Shown piece after piece: positions 25,801 to 39,000 of a DNA stretch of 64,000 bases. Source of the stretch: Rhyacichthys aspro (taxonomy: Eukaryota > Chordata > Actinopteri > Gobiiformes > Rhyacichthyidae); NCBI GenBank assembly GCA_036850595.1, contig CM072160.1, forward strand, positions 14,611,906 to 14,675,905. The letters are read 5' to 3'. Each line of letters opens with the position of its first letter. The stretch's first letter is position 1. The translations under genes were made by a program, and so were the position numbers. Below the pieces are notes generated by a model. That model made no database searches. It had not been told where the DNA came from and worked only from the letters and a program-made list of their open reading frames with translations.

Positions 25801-26856
25801 TTAATTTCAAAAAAGTGAATGAAAACGCTTCTAAATCAATGCACTTTACAGGTCTCCACGCTTGTCCCTAAACAGTGCACAATATGGGAACTGTGTCCTT
25901 TTATACTGGTGTCCGAATGTCTAGTTGACTCTTTATAATGTACACTGTGTGGCTGACTCAAGTTTCTGACAATGCACTGTGAAAATGCTCAGGATACACT
26001 TAAAATGGTCAATTGTGTGTGTATTGAGTTGTCAGAGGAGAACAATACTATATGTAATCTTTTCTAACTTGGTATTAAATCTATTATTGCAAACTGTCTT
26101 ACCTTAGCTTTACACACAGGAGTTTTCTTCAAAAGAGAGGTTCAATTACAATGAGTGCTTGTATCAGAGTGAGAAGGAAATCTGGGTATGATTCTTATTT
26201 GATTTTTTTTATCTATTTGTCATTCATTTTAGAGCATTTTGCAGAAGTCCACTATCAGCAGAAGTTTCTTTACATATATCCCAGCGTCACTTTGTCTAAT
26301 ATTTACATTTCTTTGACATTTAAGTGTGACAAATGTGCAAAAAACTTCCAAATCAGCAAAAAACCTTTTTAATTGTCCACTACGTACAGTATGTAATACA
26401 GAGAGTGCTGCTTTTTAAAGTTTTAAAGGGATCTGAGCTTCTTTGTTCCTCCAAAAACTGTGGTAGTGTGAACAGGCAGCAAAAGTTGTGCATTTTAAAA
26501 GTACAACACATTAGTCTGAACATACCTTGAGACATTCCTTTTGTAAATACTAAGAGAAATAATGCAAAGCGAATACAAATTGCCACAGAAGTCACACATC
26601 TATGTTTGGCCTTTTGGATAAATGAACTAAAACACTGTGAGTTGCATTTAGTTTTACAATTACATTTATTTTCATTGTAGTGTATTGATTTGATTTTCCT
26701 GGAAGTCAGCAAACAGTAGACTTTGGTTGTTGATCTTTGATTAATATCCCCTCTCTGCCCTTGGTCTAAGAGGTCACTCTGTGCAACTTTTAATAATCAA
26801 CCACGAAGCTGCTGCTGCTGTCAAACCGTTCGCTGGTGTCACATGATTCTGAGCAC

Positions 26857-26863
<7 letters not shown>
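22870..26863. other. No gene seen between zfp36 and the CA repeat
   Basis: AT-rich intergenic DNA with no supported exon. Poly-A runs near 24,643-24,655 and 25,538-25,556 are the only low-complexity features of note. Confidence 0.55.

Positions 26864-26947
<84 letters not shown>
26864..26947. repeat. (CA)42 microsatellite
   Basis: An uninterrupted 84-base CA dinucleotide run. Its purity suggests a young, length-variable locus. Open frames through it are artefacts. Confidence 0.97.
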
Positions 26948-26948
<1 letters not shown>

Positions 26949-28080
26949 CCTTATCTGAGGAGGCTTGAGCAACAGCTACAAGAGGACAGAACAGGTAGGG
27001 CCACATGTCATAAATGCAGAGATAGGGAGACGGCAGTGACAGGAGTGGTCCCGAAAGATCATTACAAAAGGACAAACCGGGCCTGGTGTTAATGATTAGC
27101 AAATGTAAGTTAATTTTAACAGACTGTAACCACAGAGAGGTGTGAGATCATGAGAAAAAGCTGAAATCTCAGCCTTTCTCATGAATAGTCAGGTAATAGA
27201 GAACTGCTTTGCTTGTCGGGCCTGTTGTGTTTTTCGCCTGCAGCGTCTAAGAAACCTGTACACACGTTTATGTTTGCACTGTCAAGTTTCAGCCCTGATT
27301 TTCCTCCTATCCCTCCTTCCCTCCTTTCCTTCCCACAGTGTCTGTCACAACTTGCAGATTAGGCGTTAGATTAGGTTGAGTAATCTTTTAACCCCTAAAC
27401 CTTCGTCAAGCATCAAAAGAGTGACGAAGGTCCTTATGTAACTTCTGTTTTGCTAAGTAGGTCACTGGAAAACATTTTGGGGGAAAAAGTTATTAAACAA
27501 TGGAATAATGCACCTTGGAATTCTTGGAAAGTTGTAAAATTGACTATCATTTATTTTAGCTTTAATGGAGACATACTTTAGAAACAGTTGCCTATTTAGA
27601 AATGCAAAAAATAACATTAAATCTCAAATCAAAAGCTCAAAATAGAAGTTGAGGTTCTATGTAACATCATGTGACTTTTGATTCATTATGATGCTTTCTT
27701 AACACACAACCCATAATCCTATTTGAGCTATAATCCAACAGACCTATTGAAGTTGCACATGTACCTATTGGAAGTTATAAGCCAGTGTGAGTAACTGACC
27801 ACTATCAGTCCGGTGAAAGTGACTGATGACTAAGCTGAGTGTGAAAAGTGCACAGCTGATAGTAAATGCAAAGGTAGCACTTTTCACCTGAAGATTGCGA
27901 ACTCCTTAGTAACCAGGCCGAATGAAGTGTGAGGCCTGTATTTGAATGTTTAGACATGACACACGAGTTTCTTTAGTCATGCACCAAAACCAAAAAAAAA
28001 AAAACTTCTCCTTCTGACCTCCGTAGAAGCAGAGGAGGGAATACTTCTGGAGAAACTGGGGAGAAATAGCAGTGTCAGTA
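26948..28080. other. No gene seen
   Basis: Nothing supported as coding or transposon-derived; a poly-A run lies near 27,992-28,003. Confidence 0.5.
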
Positions 28081-28109
28081 AGTCAGTGTTGGAAGAGAAG
28101 GAGGAAATG

Positions 28110-28280
28110 TTTGAGTAGTGACATCACGGCGGCGGAGTGGAAGTGCGAGCCTTTTATAGCCATGTTCTCTCTCTCTGCCACATTCCTCAGTAACAGAAGT
28201 CAATCTGGCCTCCTCCCGCTGCAGCCCTGCGCCAGCGCCGCTCTGGTGACGCACTTGAGAGGAACAGGGGGAGGAGACAC
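28110..28280 (+). promoter_or_regulatory. GC-rich promoter-like patch with CRE-like and TATA-like sites
   Basis: A rare GC-rich patch in AT-rich DNA contains TGACATCA (28,119-28,126, a CRE variant), then TTTTATAG (28,152-28,159) 26 bases later, and a second TGACGCA at 28,247-28,253. The spacing resembles a CRE plus TATA promoter on the plus strand, with a start near 28,185. No coding exon follows convincingly, so it could serve a non-coding transcript or act as an enhancer of the flanking ZFP36-family genes. Confidence 0.35.
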
Positions 28281-28982
28281 GGGGGAGAGTTAGAAGGCAG
28301 AAAAATTCCCTACAAAGCCCCCATCACCACCAACACCGCCAAGACCCTTGACCACTTCTCTTTTCCTTTCACTGTTGACGTCCTCCGAGCTTTTACTTTC
28401 AACGGATGCAGGGATATGGAGCTTAAAGTAAAAAGAGTAAAGTTGAAAAAGCGGTCAGTGTTTGTCATATTCCATCCCAACTACGACAGTAATTGTAGCT
28501 GTTTCATTCATCAATCGTCTGGCAAGATATGTGTCGTCATGAAATGGTAAAATTCCCGTTACATAGTCTAGTATCTGTCAAACCAGGCACACTTTGCCTA
28601 TGTAAGAGTGTTTGATATCAAGAAACCATCATAAAGAATATGAGCCTTTCATTTTATTGATTTTCTCCATACTCCATATTTTGAAGTTCAAAATTGTTAG
28701 CTTTAGTGTGTAATAATACATTTTGGAATTTTGGAAAGGAAGCAGTACAATACAAAAACATACATAATAAAAATTATGAAATGTGATTAAAAAAAAAATT
28801 AAAAAAAGTTTTGTACATCATGTCCCCAATAAAAATGCTGTGATTACGACTTTTCTTCCTATTTTCAAAACAAGAAGTGAAAGTGTAAAAGCAGAACTAA
28901 CCCCTATGAGCTGTGTGCCAATAAAAACTATACACATTTACAGCTAACTGGTTCAGAAAAAGCATTACATTTGCTATAATCA

Positions 28983-29267
28983 TTGTCAGCGCAGACTTTT
29001 TTAGCATTTGAATTAGGTAACAACCAACAAGCGACATTTATAAACAGACACAATGTACGAAAGCTCAGTGATGCGGCCGTGAAAGTTAGCTACCTTATTG
29101 CAAGAAAAATAGCATTAGCATCAAAGCCATATTATGAGGGTGAGTTCATGAAAACATACATGCTGAAGCCTTTTTCTCTTGCAATTGATGACAACATGAA
29201 ACAAAAAATGGAGTTGTTGAGATTTATAGGTTATTATGCTATTAAAATGAGTTTGACACTGCCCTAA
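28983..29267 (+). mobile_element. Decayed hAT-type (ZBED/SCAND3/GTF2IRD2-like) transposase fragment
   Basis: An open frame of 94 codons includes VSYLIARKIALASKPYYEGE followed by an FMKTYML-like segment. This resembles the conserved stretch of hAT-derived transposases and their domesticated relatives, where (A/V)SY-x-(I/V)A-x-x-IA-x-x-x-KPH-x-IGE-x-LI is typical. Neither the BED finger, nor the remaining DDE regions, nor terminal inverted repeats are seen, so this is a remnant. The resemblance is from memory; a protein search would decide. Confidence 0.5.
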
Positions 29268-32200
29268 AAGCTATACATAGGGTTGCACTGCAATAATTTC
29301 CATTTGAAACATACCACTGAAAGTTGTTGGCCCACCTGAAGAAGCATATATAAACCCAAAGGAAGTGGTCTGGGTTCCGTTCCATTCTTAAGTCATTTAT
29401 TTTATACCAGCTTACTCGCCCATGCTTCCTGTATGATGATTTGATGTCCATTAAAGGCAAAACATGACAACAAGACATTTTTTCATTTAGTCTGATTCCT
29501 AAAAGTAAATACAGGTACCATACAACCCAAGACATAAGCCACTGAATAGCTGCAGTATCATTTTTCTTCTCCACAGTCATGTATGTTGGAGTTGTTTACT
29601 CTTTGCAATATATTTAACTGTAACATCATAAGGGTGAACCGTAGATACTGAGCATATTTACTTTGATATCACCTTGACGACGGCTCTTATGACATCTGTC
29701 TATAGGTTTAAAGCTCTGACGGAGGTGGATTGTGTCAGATAAGTGTACGGCGGGTGCATTGGGCAGCAGCAGAAACTCCCTTCAGACGGTTTCACATCTG
29801 TTTGTGTTATTAAAGCAGATCTTTCACAACAGGCCGGCGTAACGCATGTTCACTGCACACTTCCTGTTCATGCTTAACGCTCAGTACATGCTTCTCCTTT
29901 TAGACTCCACACTTCCTGTTTTGGTGACCTTAGTCTTAATATGGAATTAAAATAAATGACATGTGCTCAATAATGAGGGTGCGTTATCTAAATGCAAGTT
30001 GAAAGGTCTGGGTGTTGTGTGTTCAAGGGTCATGGCTGTTTAATGACACATTTCTTTGTCAGATTCATTTAAATTCCCATTTTCAGGACTTCATTTGCCC
30101 CCTTTTTCTATTCCCTGACTGTTTTCTTTCATGCATAAAGCTTTCAAGACCCCATGATTTACCCTCCTGATCCTTAGAGGACAAAGACTTCAATGCTGAG
30201 GGGGCAATAATGTCACTCAGCTGTTTTCCTTTAGTCAGTGGATGTGTTATTTCAGCTCCAGTGGTTTAGTCTCAAGCTAAAATCAGCAGTAGGCTTGTGG
30301 CGGCCGAATCAATTCATGACACAGCACACATATTGCAGTCGGGAGGACAATAAGCCTCTGTGCGAGGGCATATGCATATACTGCTATGTTTAAACAGGTG
30401 GGCAGAGAATGAAGTTGTTAGAGAGGTGTGTGTGTGAATGGTGTGGTCGGTTATTGAAAGGCAAGGAATGGATATGGAGTGTGTGTGTTTAGCCTTGGCT
30501 GCCCTCCCAGGAATACATACCAGAGTGACACTAGAGCACTGCACAGAGCAGCAGAATTTGGGCTTATAAAAATAAGCATCATGGAAAAATAAAGAGGAGG
30601 AAGTTCAAGAAAGAAGCACTTTTAAATGTGTATATGAACTGTTTTAAATCTCCTTAGCAGATCCAATTAAAGGCATCCCAGCCACGCCTCAAACAGTTCT
30701 ATTACTTTGTCACGCTAGATGGAGTTGTGAGTATTGCAAGCTCTTTCGAACGTCACTTGTGAAAGAACAGGTATGCACAGAACAGGAAAAGCAATAGTCA
30801 ACTTTTGTGCTGGTCGATGACAAGCCTCAAAAGTCAAATATGGCCGCCATTTATTTGAAAGCAAAGTTGCCAGTGGCACAAACACTAAAGGCAACTGGAG
30901 TAAAGTGCATTCAATTTCAGGGTGTGTCTAAAAGCTGGTGCACTAGACATGGAGGCTGAAGTAAGTGATACTGGATACTGGACTGTTCTGCTTCTAGTAA
31001 GTTAGTAGGACCAAGATGTGTTTGCTTAATAGTGGCAGACAGTGGTTTGTCAGAAAAAGAACATTACATAAAGAACAGTGTATTCTGATTTCCATGTGTC
31101 ACTGATGGGTGCCATTTTTAGAAAATGTGGCAAACGCATCTTAACATGAATATAAACCTGAAAAAAACAGAGCACCCGTTTTCTAAGTTTCCTATAATGG
31201 GTTTATTCTCAGCACTGCCAGGTGTTCAATACTCAATACTATACAAAACTAAAAGTGCAAGTGTTTTGATTAAATGAAAAGCACATACTTTCTCTGGTCC
31301 AGCTGTCGACCACACAAGGCCTCACAGCACTGTTGGAAAGTCTGAACACGCATCCACATCATGTCCAAGTTCAAGGAAATGATTTGTTTATCACGGTTGT
31401 TTACATCTATTGACATCTGTCACAAAACTAGAAAGTGGTGAATGTAATGACCCTACGTATTTTGTCAGGAGCCCAATTCACATGGCATAATTGTGGGAAT
31501 AAAATGATTAGTTTTTTTTTTTTTAAGTGGTTGTTAGACGAGGCAAGTAATCTCCCCACTCTAGTGCTGTTTGTTCCCCAGAGAATGTAAAGTCTCTAGA
31601 TACCAGCTTCATGACATAATGTTTACATTACTGCCAGGATCCTCAAGAGAAAGAGAGAATCACATCACCTAGAGACATTTTGAGACAACAAAACAGCTTT
31701 CTCATGTGACATCATCTCCGATTCTTGTAAAAGGGTTTATTTCTCCAAAAATTAAAAACAGCCATGGATTTTTACAATCGTTAACTTTGAATAAATCTTT
31801 GACAAACAACCTATATTTAACTTTTAACTGTAACAGACCAAGACTATGAAATTGTTCACGGAGGCATGCTAAGTTTGAATGTTAAGAATAAAATTATGTC
31901 TGACCATGCACAAACCATGCTATATGAGTCTGAGAGTATAATAATATATGATAGAACAATAATTACAACTTTGCATTTTGGGTTCTACACAAGTCTTGTT
32001 TCCATGATTCACAGCCATCAGACGTGCAGACTGGTACAAAATATGGAAACTACTGAGGGGAAGTTGGCAATTTGAACACAGCTAAAGACACTTCCCATTA
32101 CTAGATGTAGCTATAATTTACATGTTGTCCTATGAAAAATAATGTTATGCTATTCTGTATTCATCTATATTTCTCTGATCAAGGACTGATATTATGAGCT

Positions 32201-35200
32201 GTTACTTAAGTACATACATGGACACATAAAGAAATGTCAACGGATGAAAATGCTCAAACAGCAAAAATACACTAGTTGTATGTTTAAAGGCAAGGCGGTT
32301 TACTTGTATTGCACAATGCATACCATGTGCATAGAATAATAGGAGACACAGATTTATAATAGTAATATAAAAGATATTAATGTATTAATCTTCTGCAGGG
32401 TTTATAATAGATGACTGTGAGTTCATTGCAAGGCTAACAGTTATAGAGACCATTCACTTTATGGCTAATTTAGATTCAAAAATTAATCTATTCAACCATG
32501 TCTTTGGAAAGTTAGGGACAGTTAAAGTAAATAGAGAATACCCAAAGATTTCATGCCACAGAAGAAAGATAAAACTTCCAAAAGTCATCATTAAAAAATG
32601 GAGGTAAAGGTTTAGAAGGTCATGCTCTTCAGCTTTAAAACTATATCCACATACCTACACATCAACAGACTTTTGTGCTTCTCTGACAGAACACATGACC
32701 CAGATCTGGCCTAAAGTTCTCTTCTGAAACACATTCAAGAGCAGGACAGAAAGGAGACAGAACAAAGACAGGCTAAGCACAGACTGAACTGTAACAGCAG
32801 TAAGATGTCTTGTATTTAATGGAGTAAGGGGTAACCTTGTTCTGCATTTTGTTAACACTCGTCTTGGCTGAAAGAAGGTCAGCACTAATGAGGGGATGTG
32901 CACACAGCATTGCTCTGTATACACAAACACTCCAGTTTAAACAGTGTAACGTCAGCAAGATTTCAACATTCCTCTTATTGAGTCTTCACAGGAATTCAGC
33001 TTGATGATGTCAGAAGTCCTGTTTTATCAGGTAACACCAAAAAGCACTGAAGTAAATATTTTTTATCAAAATGCTCAGCTCATTTTCCTCAAGTCCTTTG
33101 TTCCAAATCCCTTACATCACACTGCCATGTGTTTTAGGTCAGCTCTGGTTCCTCTCTCAGCTGTGTTTAAAATTCCTGTTTGAGAGATGTATGACCCTTG
33201 CAATGATCTTTAACATTTCAGTCCATTAGTTTCCTCCAGACAAGGTTATGTTCACTAGAGGCAGCCATGGGATTACCAGGACAAACTGACTATCCCAGTC
33301 ATTTACATGGTTAGTTTATTTTAAGCTCACAGAATGACTCTCAGTGAGCTGACTTCATTAACATAGGAGACTGAATTCCCTGTCAAGTCTTTTTGCTGGA
33401 TTTCCTTCTCTCTACATCCAGCTTTTGATGTAAAACAAGACAGAATATTCCGTCATGACTTACTTTTGAAATCTAGCTTGGATTTGATCACACACAAAGC
33501 ATCTTTCTTTGAAAGCCTCACATCATCTTTGTACTTTATTTATTTAATTATCTGTTGAAGACAGAGATAAACACTCTGCTGTCCTTCTGATCACACTGAG
33601 AGCTGTTGGAATTATTCCCTGATGAACCAAGGCTTTGTTATTAAAACAAAGACCTGGCTGTTTGTTTTGGGTGCAAGGATGATCTCCAGGAACTGTTGCT
33701 TAACACACGTAATGTGGCTCACTTCCAAGGCCTAGGATTGGGTTTCAGTGTGTACCAGCGTGTACCTGTCAGTGCTCACTGTTAGGCTTTTCTCTCTCTC
33801 CCTCCAGTTTCCTGCACAGCTATAGTAACTGAAACATTGTTTAAGCCTTATTTTTCCAGAAGTCAGCTTTATGTCGTGAAAAGAAGAAGTGTGAAATTGG
33901 TACAATAGCTCCCCTCTCTGGTGACTTCCTAGTAACACCTGAGCGTAAACTTCAATGCACAAGGAAGTGTCAGTTCAATATGTCATAGGGATTATTTTGT
34001 AACAAATCACTTGGCAGTAAATCAGGTTAGACAGACTCTTTACAACATTATCATAAAGTGCAGACACTCTGACCTCTTTACTGCTGATAGATCTTACAAA
34101 GTAAACAGGCTGCATGTTTGTGTGCTTTCTGTCTGTCTCAAAATATGGGACATAGGGCATTGTACCAGATTTACACATGTCTGACCTAAAATGTGACACT
34201 TTTATATGTTCCCGGTATTATCACATCATCAAATATGCAGCAACACTGTTTTATTCCAGATTTCTAGTCTGACAGCAAATACATTACTGGAAACACACAG
34301 TTACAAAAAAATATATCTTATATTTCAAATGTGTATTCCAGGTCACTGCATAGATTGGACAGCAATAGGGCACCACACCTGACCATTGTATGATTGTGTA
34401 AATATATTTTTTGGTTATATATAATATAATATATGGTTCTTGGACACATAAACTTTAATTAAACAATGCTATCAACTATAAAACATGACTGTTACTGAGT
34501 GCAAATAGTTAATGTGCCAGACTCCAGGCTTGTAAACAGATACACCACTGGTCTTTAGATTCTTAAACGCTGAAAGCCATCCGAGCTTAATTCAATGACA
34601 TAATAAAAGACATCACTTTTTTCTCTCTCTTAAATGATTGAAAATAGAAAAGAAAACAGTACAATATCTTCTTCAGGATTCAACCAAATAGGTGTTAGTG
34701 GTGCAACTTTAAATGATGACCTTGTTGACTTTTGCGTCTGCGTTTCTGAATGATGCAGGAATTGAAAGAAGAAAACTCTGAAGAGGACAGAGAGCGACGA
34801 TTCTGTTTTCATCCACAAGAGGGCAGCACAACAGCAGGAATTTGCTCATTACTTTACAGGATGCAACCTCCTTGATAACAGAATCAGCAGTCAGTTCAAC
34901 ATTTGTTTTCTGCTTTCAAATAGATGTATAAGACAGTGCTTTCCTTCCTAACGCTGATGCATTCTCCCATGCATTGTGTACACAGCTGATTCCTGCTTGA
35001 CACTTGCCCCAAAACAAAAGAACAATCTCCAAATGCCTCCTCATGACACCACCGCAGCTCACATCATTGTCTGCTTTTCCACTCTGATGTGCCGTCAGAC
35101 ATTTGTCACTGTTATCTTGTTTTGAAGCTCAGCTCTTTCTCCTCTGTCTTGCTTTCTAATTGAATCCACAGGAGCGAATTCCAGTAAAGGAGAGCAGAGG

Positions 35201-36037
35201 GCAGGGAGTGGGGGGGTGAAGTCACAGGTCAAAGGTCAGGTTATGGCCTTTGCCCTGCAAGTAGAACCCTACTGTGCACCGCTCCTGGATGTGAGTGGCT
35301 TTTGGGTGAGCGTCAGGCGCAGGGGCAAAGTCATAGTTTGTTATGTATTTATGCATACACCAACATTCCAGCACAGTCACTCTGGTTATCACAGCTATTT
35401 ATGCACTCACTACCATGCAGTATGACAATAGATTGGTATAATAATAAGTCTGTTTGTTCATTTTGGTTTACTTTTTGTTTGGGGGCAAAGGATCACATTT
35501 AATTTGAGCCTATATTTGTCTAATAACTCATCTTTGCTTTAAATTTGTAAATTAAAGACAAACTCTGTAGTGATCTGCATTCATGTGGTCCTTGAAAACT
35601 TGAAAAAAACACATGAATGTCTGCTCAAGTTGGTAAGTCGGAAATTTGAGTGAAAATTTGTTACCCGACTTTCTGGGCAACTTGACATCTTATTCATAAT
35701 CAACAATGGCAGCAAAGTAGTAGCACATCAAGTCCATTGATTACAGTTATTTAGCTTTAATTAATTGGAAAGAAAGCTAACGTTAACTTGTACACCTTGT
35801 TAAACACTAATGACATTATAGCGTCACAGAATTGAGTCAGTCTGTGAACAGTAACAATAATATATAATACTCTGACTTTCTGAGACTAAATCAAATCTTT
35901 CTTATATAGAAACTCTACAGCTGCATGAATGTAGACTTTGTGTTGTCATGGAAACTTCATTTACCTAGTGCCAAATGACAAAAGGGAGAAAACATAAACG
36001 ACTTTTGTGTTTATTTGTTTCATGTGTAAGTAAACAC
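29268..36037. other. No gene seen
   Basis: Long AT-rich stretch without supported exons, tRNA genes or recognised transposons. A poly-T run lies near 31,512-31,524. Confidence 0.5.
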
Positions 36038-36073
36038 AACACTTTAGGGTTCATAAAGTGACCCTAAAGTGTT
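36038..36073. repeat. Perfect 13-bp inverted repeat (hairpin)
   Basis: AACACTTTAGGGT (36,038-36,050) and its exact reverse complement ACCCTAAAGTGTT (36,061-36,073) flank a 10-base spacer. The arms are fully complementary. No T-run or gene end is adjacent, so its role is unknown. Confidence 0.85.
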
Positions 36074-39000
36074 ACTGTTCATGTCAAATAAATGACTTTG
36101 TATTGAATCAAAAACTCAAGACTAAGAATGTCCGATACAACTTTTTGCAAGAAGCGTTACAGTAGCTTATTTGTAAAGTGTGAATGCTCACCATTAAGTT
36201 CCTATTCGAAGACTTAATAAATATAAACCATTTATAGATTTTGTTGATTTTCAGACTTGTATTGGAGAAGCTTCTTTGTGAATGTTTGCCGACGCAGTTG
36301 TTCTGTCTAACTGTGGGACCCAGTACTCATCAAGCAAGATCAGAAAGAGGTTGAGCAAGTGTGAGTTTAAATAAAATAGGTTCTTAAATTATTATTGATA
36401 ATACAGTGTACTGCTGTTGGCATTCGGAAAAACCCTGCACACATCCATTAAAGACTAATCTTCCTTTTATGTCTGAGAAGGTCAAAGGCCTCTTTCAGAC
36501 TTTGCATTTCAATCTGTCTTCTGTCAGTGTGGACAGATGTCTTTCTGTATTCTTCTGAGTATGCATTAGAAGGGCTCTCACTTCCTGCTTCAAATGCAAA
36601 ATTAGACAGGTTTTTGATGTGTTAAAACAATGCTTTCCCGATTATTGGTTTAATTCTAGTAACTTTGTTGTGTATAGTCAATTTTGCGGTGTAGAAGCAA
36701 CTGGTACTATTAGTATAGAAAGTGCTCCTTCCATTATGGACCTTAAAAGTCACCAGTATAATTTTATCTCTAATGTTTTCTCTTTGATGAATCTCTCAGA
36801 TGTAAAACAATTCATTCACTTTTGAATTACCTTAATACCAAACACACTGTGTGATTTTTACTTCCCTAACTTCTGAGCAGAGCATTTTTGTTTTAGTAAA
36901 TCATCTTCCTGCAACTTCTTAACAGAGTGCCTTCAACAAAACTCTCCTCTCAAACCCGACCCGATGGCTGCCTGTGCCTGGAAGCACAAATGCACACACA
37001 CAGGCAAATGGGGCAGGGGGTACATTGTGAAAGGAGGAAGGCTGTGAGGAGGGCTGTTGTTCACGGAGGGAGAGGAGGGGGTAGAGGGGAGGAAAAGAGG
37101 AGCAGATGTTCATCAGGTCTGCAGACCCCTCCTCCCCTGTTTTTTATTTCACTTGTAATAGTAGCCTCTTATCTGAAGAAGCCTGTGTGGGGCTGTAGCG
37201 GAATGACTTCACTTAATCATGACAGTTTCAAAAGGATCCTACACACACACACACAAGCTGGGTTTGTGTGAATTCGGAGGACATACATTTATTCCTAACT
37301 TTTATCAGTGGGTTTTGACAACACACAATGTGCATTCTTTCACAATAACAGACTCTGTAAGCTTATTTGCGTCCCCGCATCACGATAAAAGCTCAGTGAC
37401 ACACACAGCCCCCCCTCTGAAGTTAACCGCGTGGCGTGGCACACTGATAGATACAGTTGTATTCAGTTAAAACCAAATGGGAAGACACATTATCTGTGCA
37501 ACATCAGACAAACGTTTCTGAGATGTCTCAACCTCTGCCAACTGACTTGTTTTTAGTGGATGCTTCAGCTTCTCTATTATGGTGTATTCAATTTTACAGT
37601 GGCATTCTGTCAGATTTGCTCCAACAAAAACCAAGCTTTTAAATTGCATTTTAAATGTACTTATTTATCCAACTAAAATCCTAAATGAGCTAACAGTACA
37701 CATAAGCCTTTCGGAGACTCAAGCTTGAGGCCTGTGCTTGTTTTGTGGGGCACATTAACCTTGCAAATGTGTCCTCTAATAAATTTACAAAAGTATTATC
37801 CAAATTTTAGCATATCATAGCGTACAAAGCTTTAGCTAGCAAATGTTGTGTTTTTTTTAACGATAAAATGTGGACCACAGCATCTACTTTGTGACTCTAA
37901 AATCCATCACTGAAGCAACATGAGCAAAGTCACTTAAGCTGTGACATTTCACTATATTTATGTCAAATTCTTGCTTTATGAGATCTCTACTATTGTTGTA
38001 AATGAAAATACTTCTCTTTGTTAAGCAATGAAATATTAGGACATGCTACTATTTTGTGTTTGCTCTGAAATCAATCAGACCCCATCCCCTCGTGCCAGAC
38101 GCCTTACATTACCTCACAGTGCATTCTGCCTTCTGTAAATCTTTCCTAATACCGAGCAGATGTGTGCTCACCAAACACTGAGCTAATGATCTGGCTAATG
38201 ATTTCACTGCAGGATGTTTATGTGGCAAACCATAGGAATGTGTACCATTACATAACTTTACCCTTCTGCTTGATTAATCCTAAATTCGAGTTTGCGGACT
38301 TATCGAGGGGGCAAAATCTTCCCTGTATTTCTGAACCACTGACCATGTCTTTATCCTCCTCTCTCTCATTTCCTCTGTTTCTTCTAAACAGCCCCCAGTC
38401 CAGCCCCTCCATCCCTCTCTATCCTCAACTCTATCCTCCTAACAAGCTCCTCTAGCCGCTCCATTCACCACCCTCTGTTATTTTCACTGTGTGTGTGCGT
38501 TGTGCGTCGGGAGGGGGCTCGCGGAGGGTAGGCCATTAGTTTGTTAGTTGGTTGAGCTTATTGTGCTCCAAAGGCCCTGCGGCCCAGCTGGACTCAACAA
38601 GAAGCAAGAACTCTCATTCAGGACCCTCTCCTCCCTTCTCCCCTCCCCCCTTCCCCTTCACAAAACTCCCTACCTCCACCTCCACCCTCTCTCTCCACTT
38701 TCAGTAATCCCCGACTCCCCTAAAGAGATTTGTTTATAGGGGTAAACTTAACTCACCCACCAAATAGCTTGTTTACAGATAGCATTTGTTTGCCTAACCA
38801 AATTAACAGAAGGGAATGCTTACCTCCAGGCACTTATGTTGTTGACATCGTGCTAATGGCTTGTTCTTCACAGTGGTGGTCTTCATCTAGGGGTAAAAAA
38901 CAAACATGCAAAGTCAACCTCTTAAGACGATGCACTAATTAGGCTGATCTTTCAGTGCTGGCGTCCATATTAGTCTAAACACCATTATGCGCCGTTCACA

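Noticed and set aside
28141..28170. Serum response (CArG) element
   Set aside because: CCTTTTATAG fails the final GG of CC(A/T)6GG, and the same bases fit a TATA-like box.
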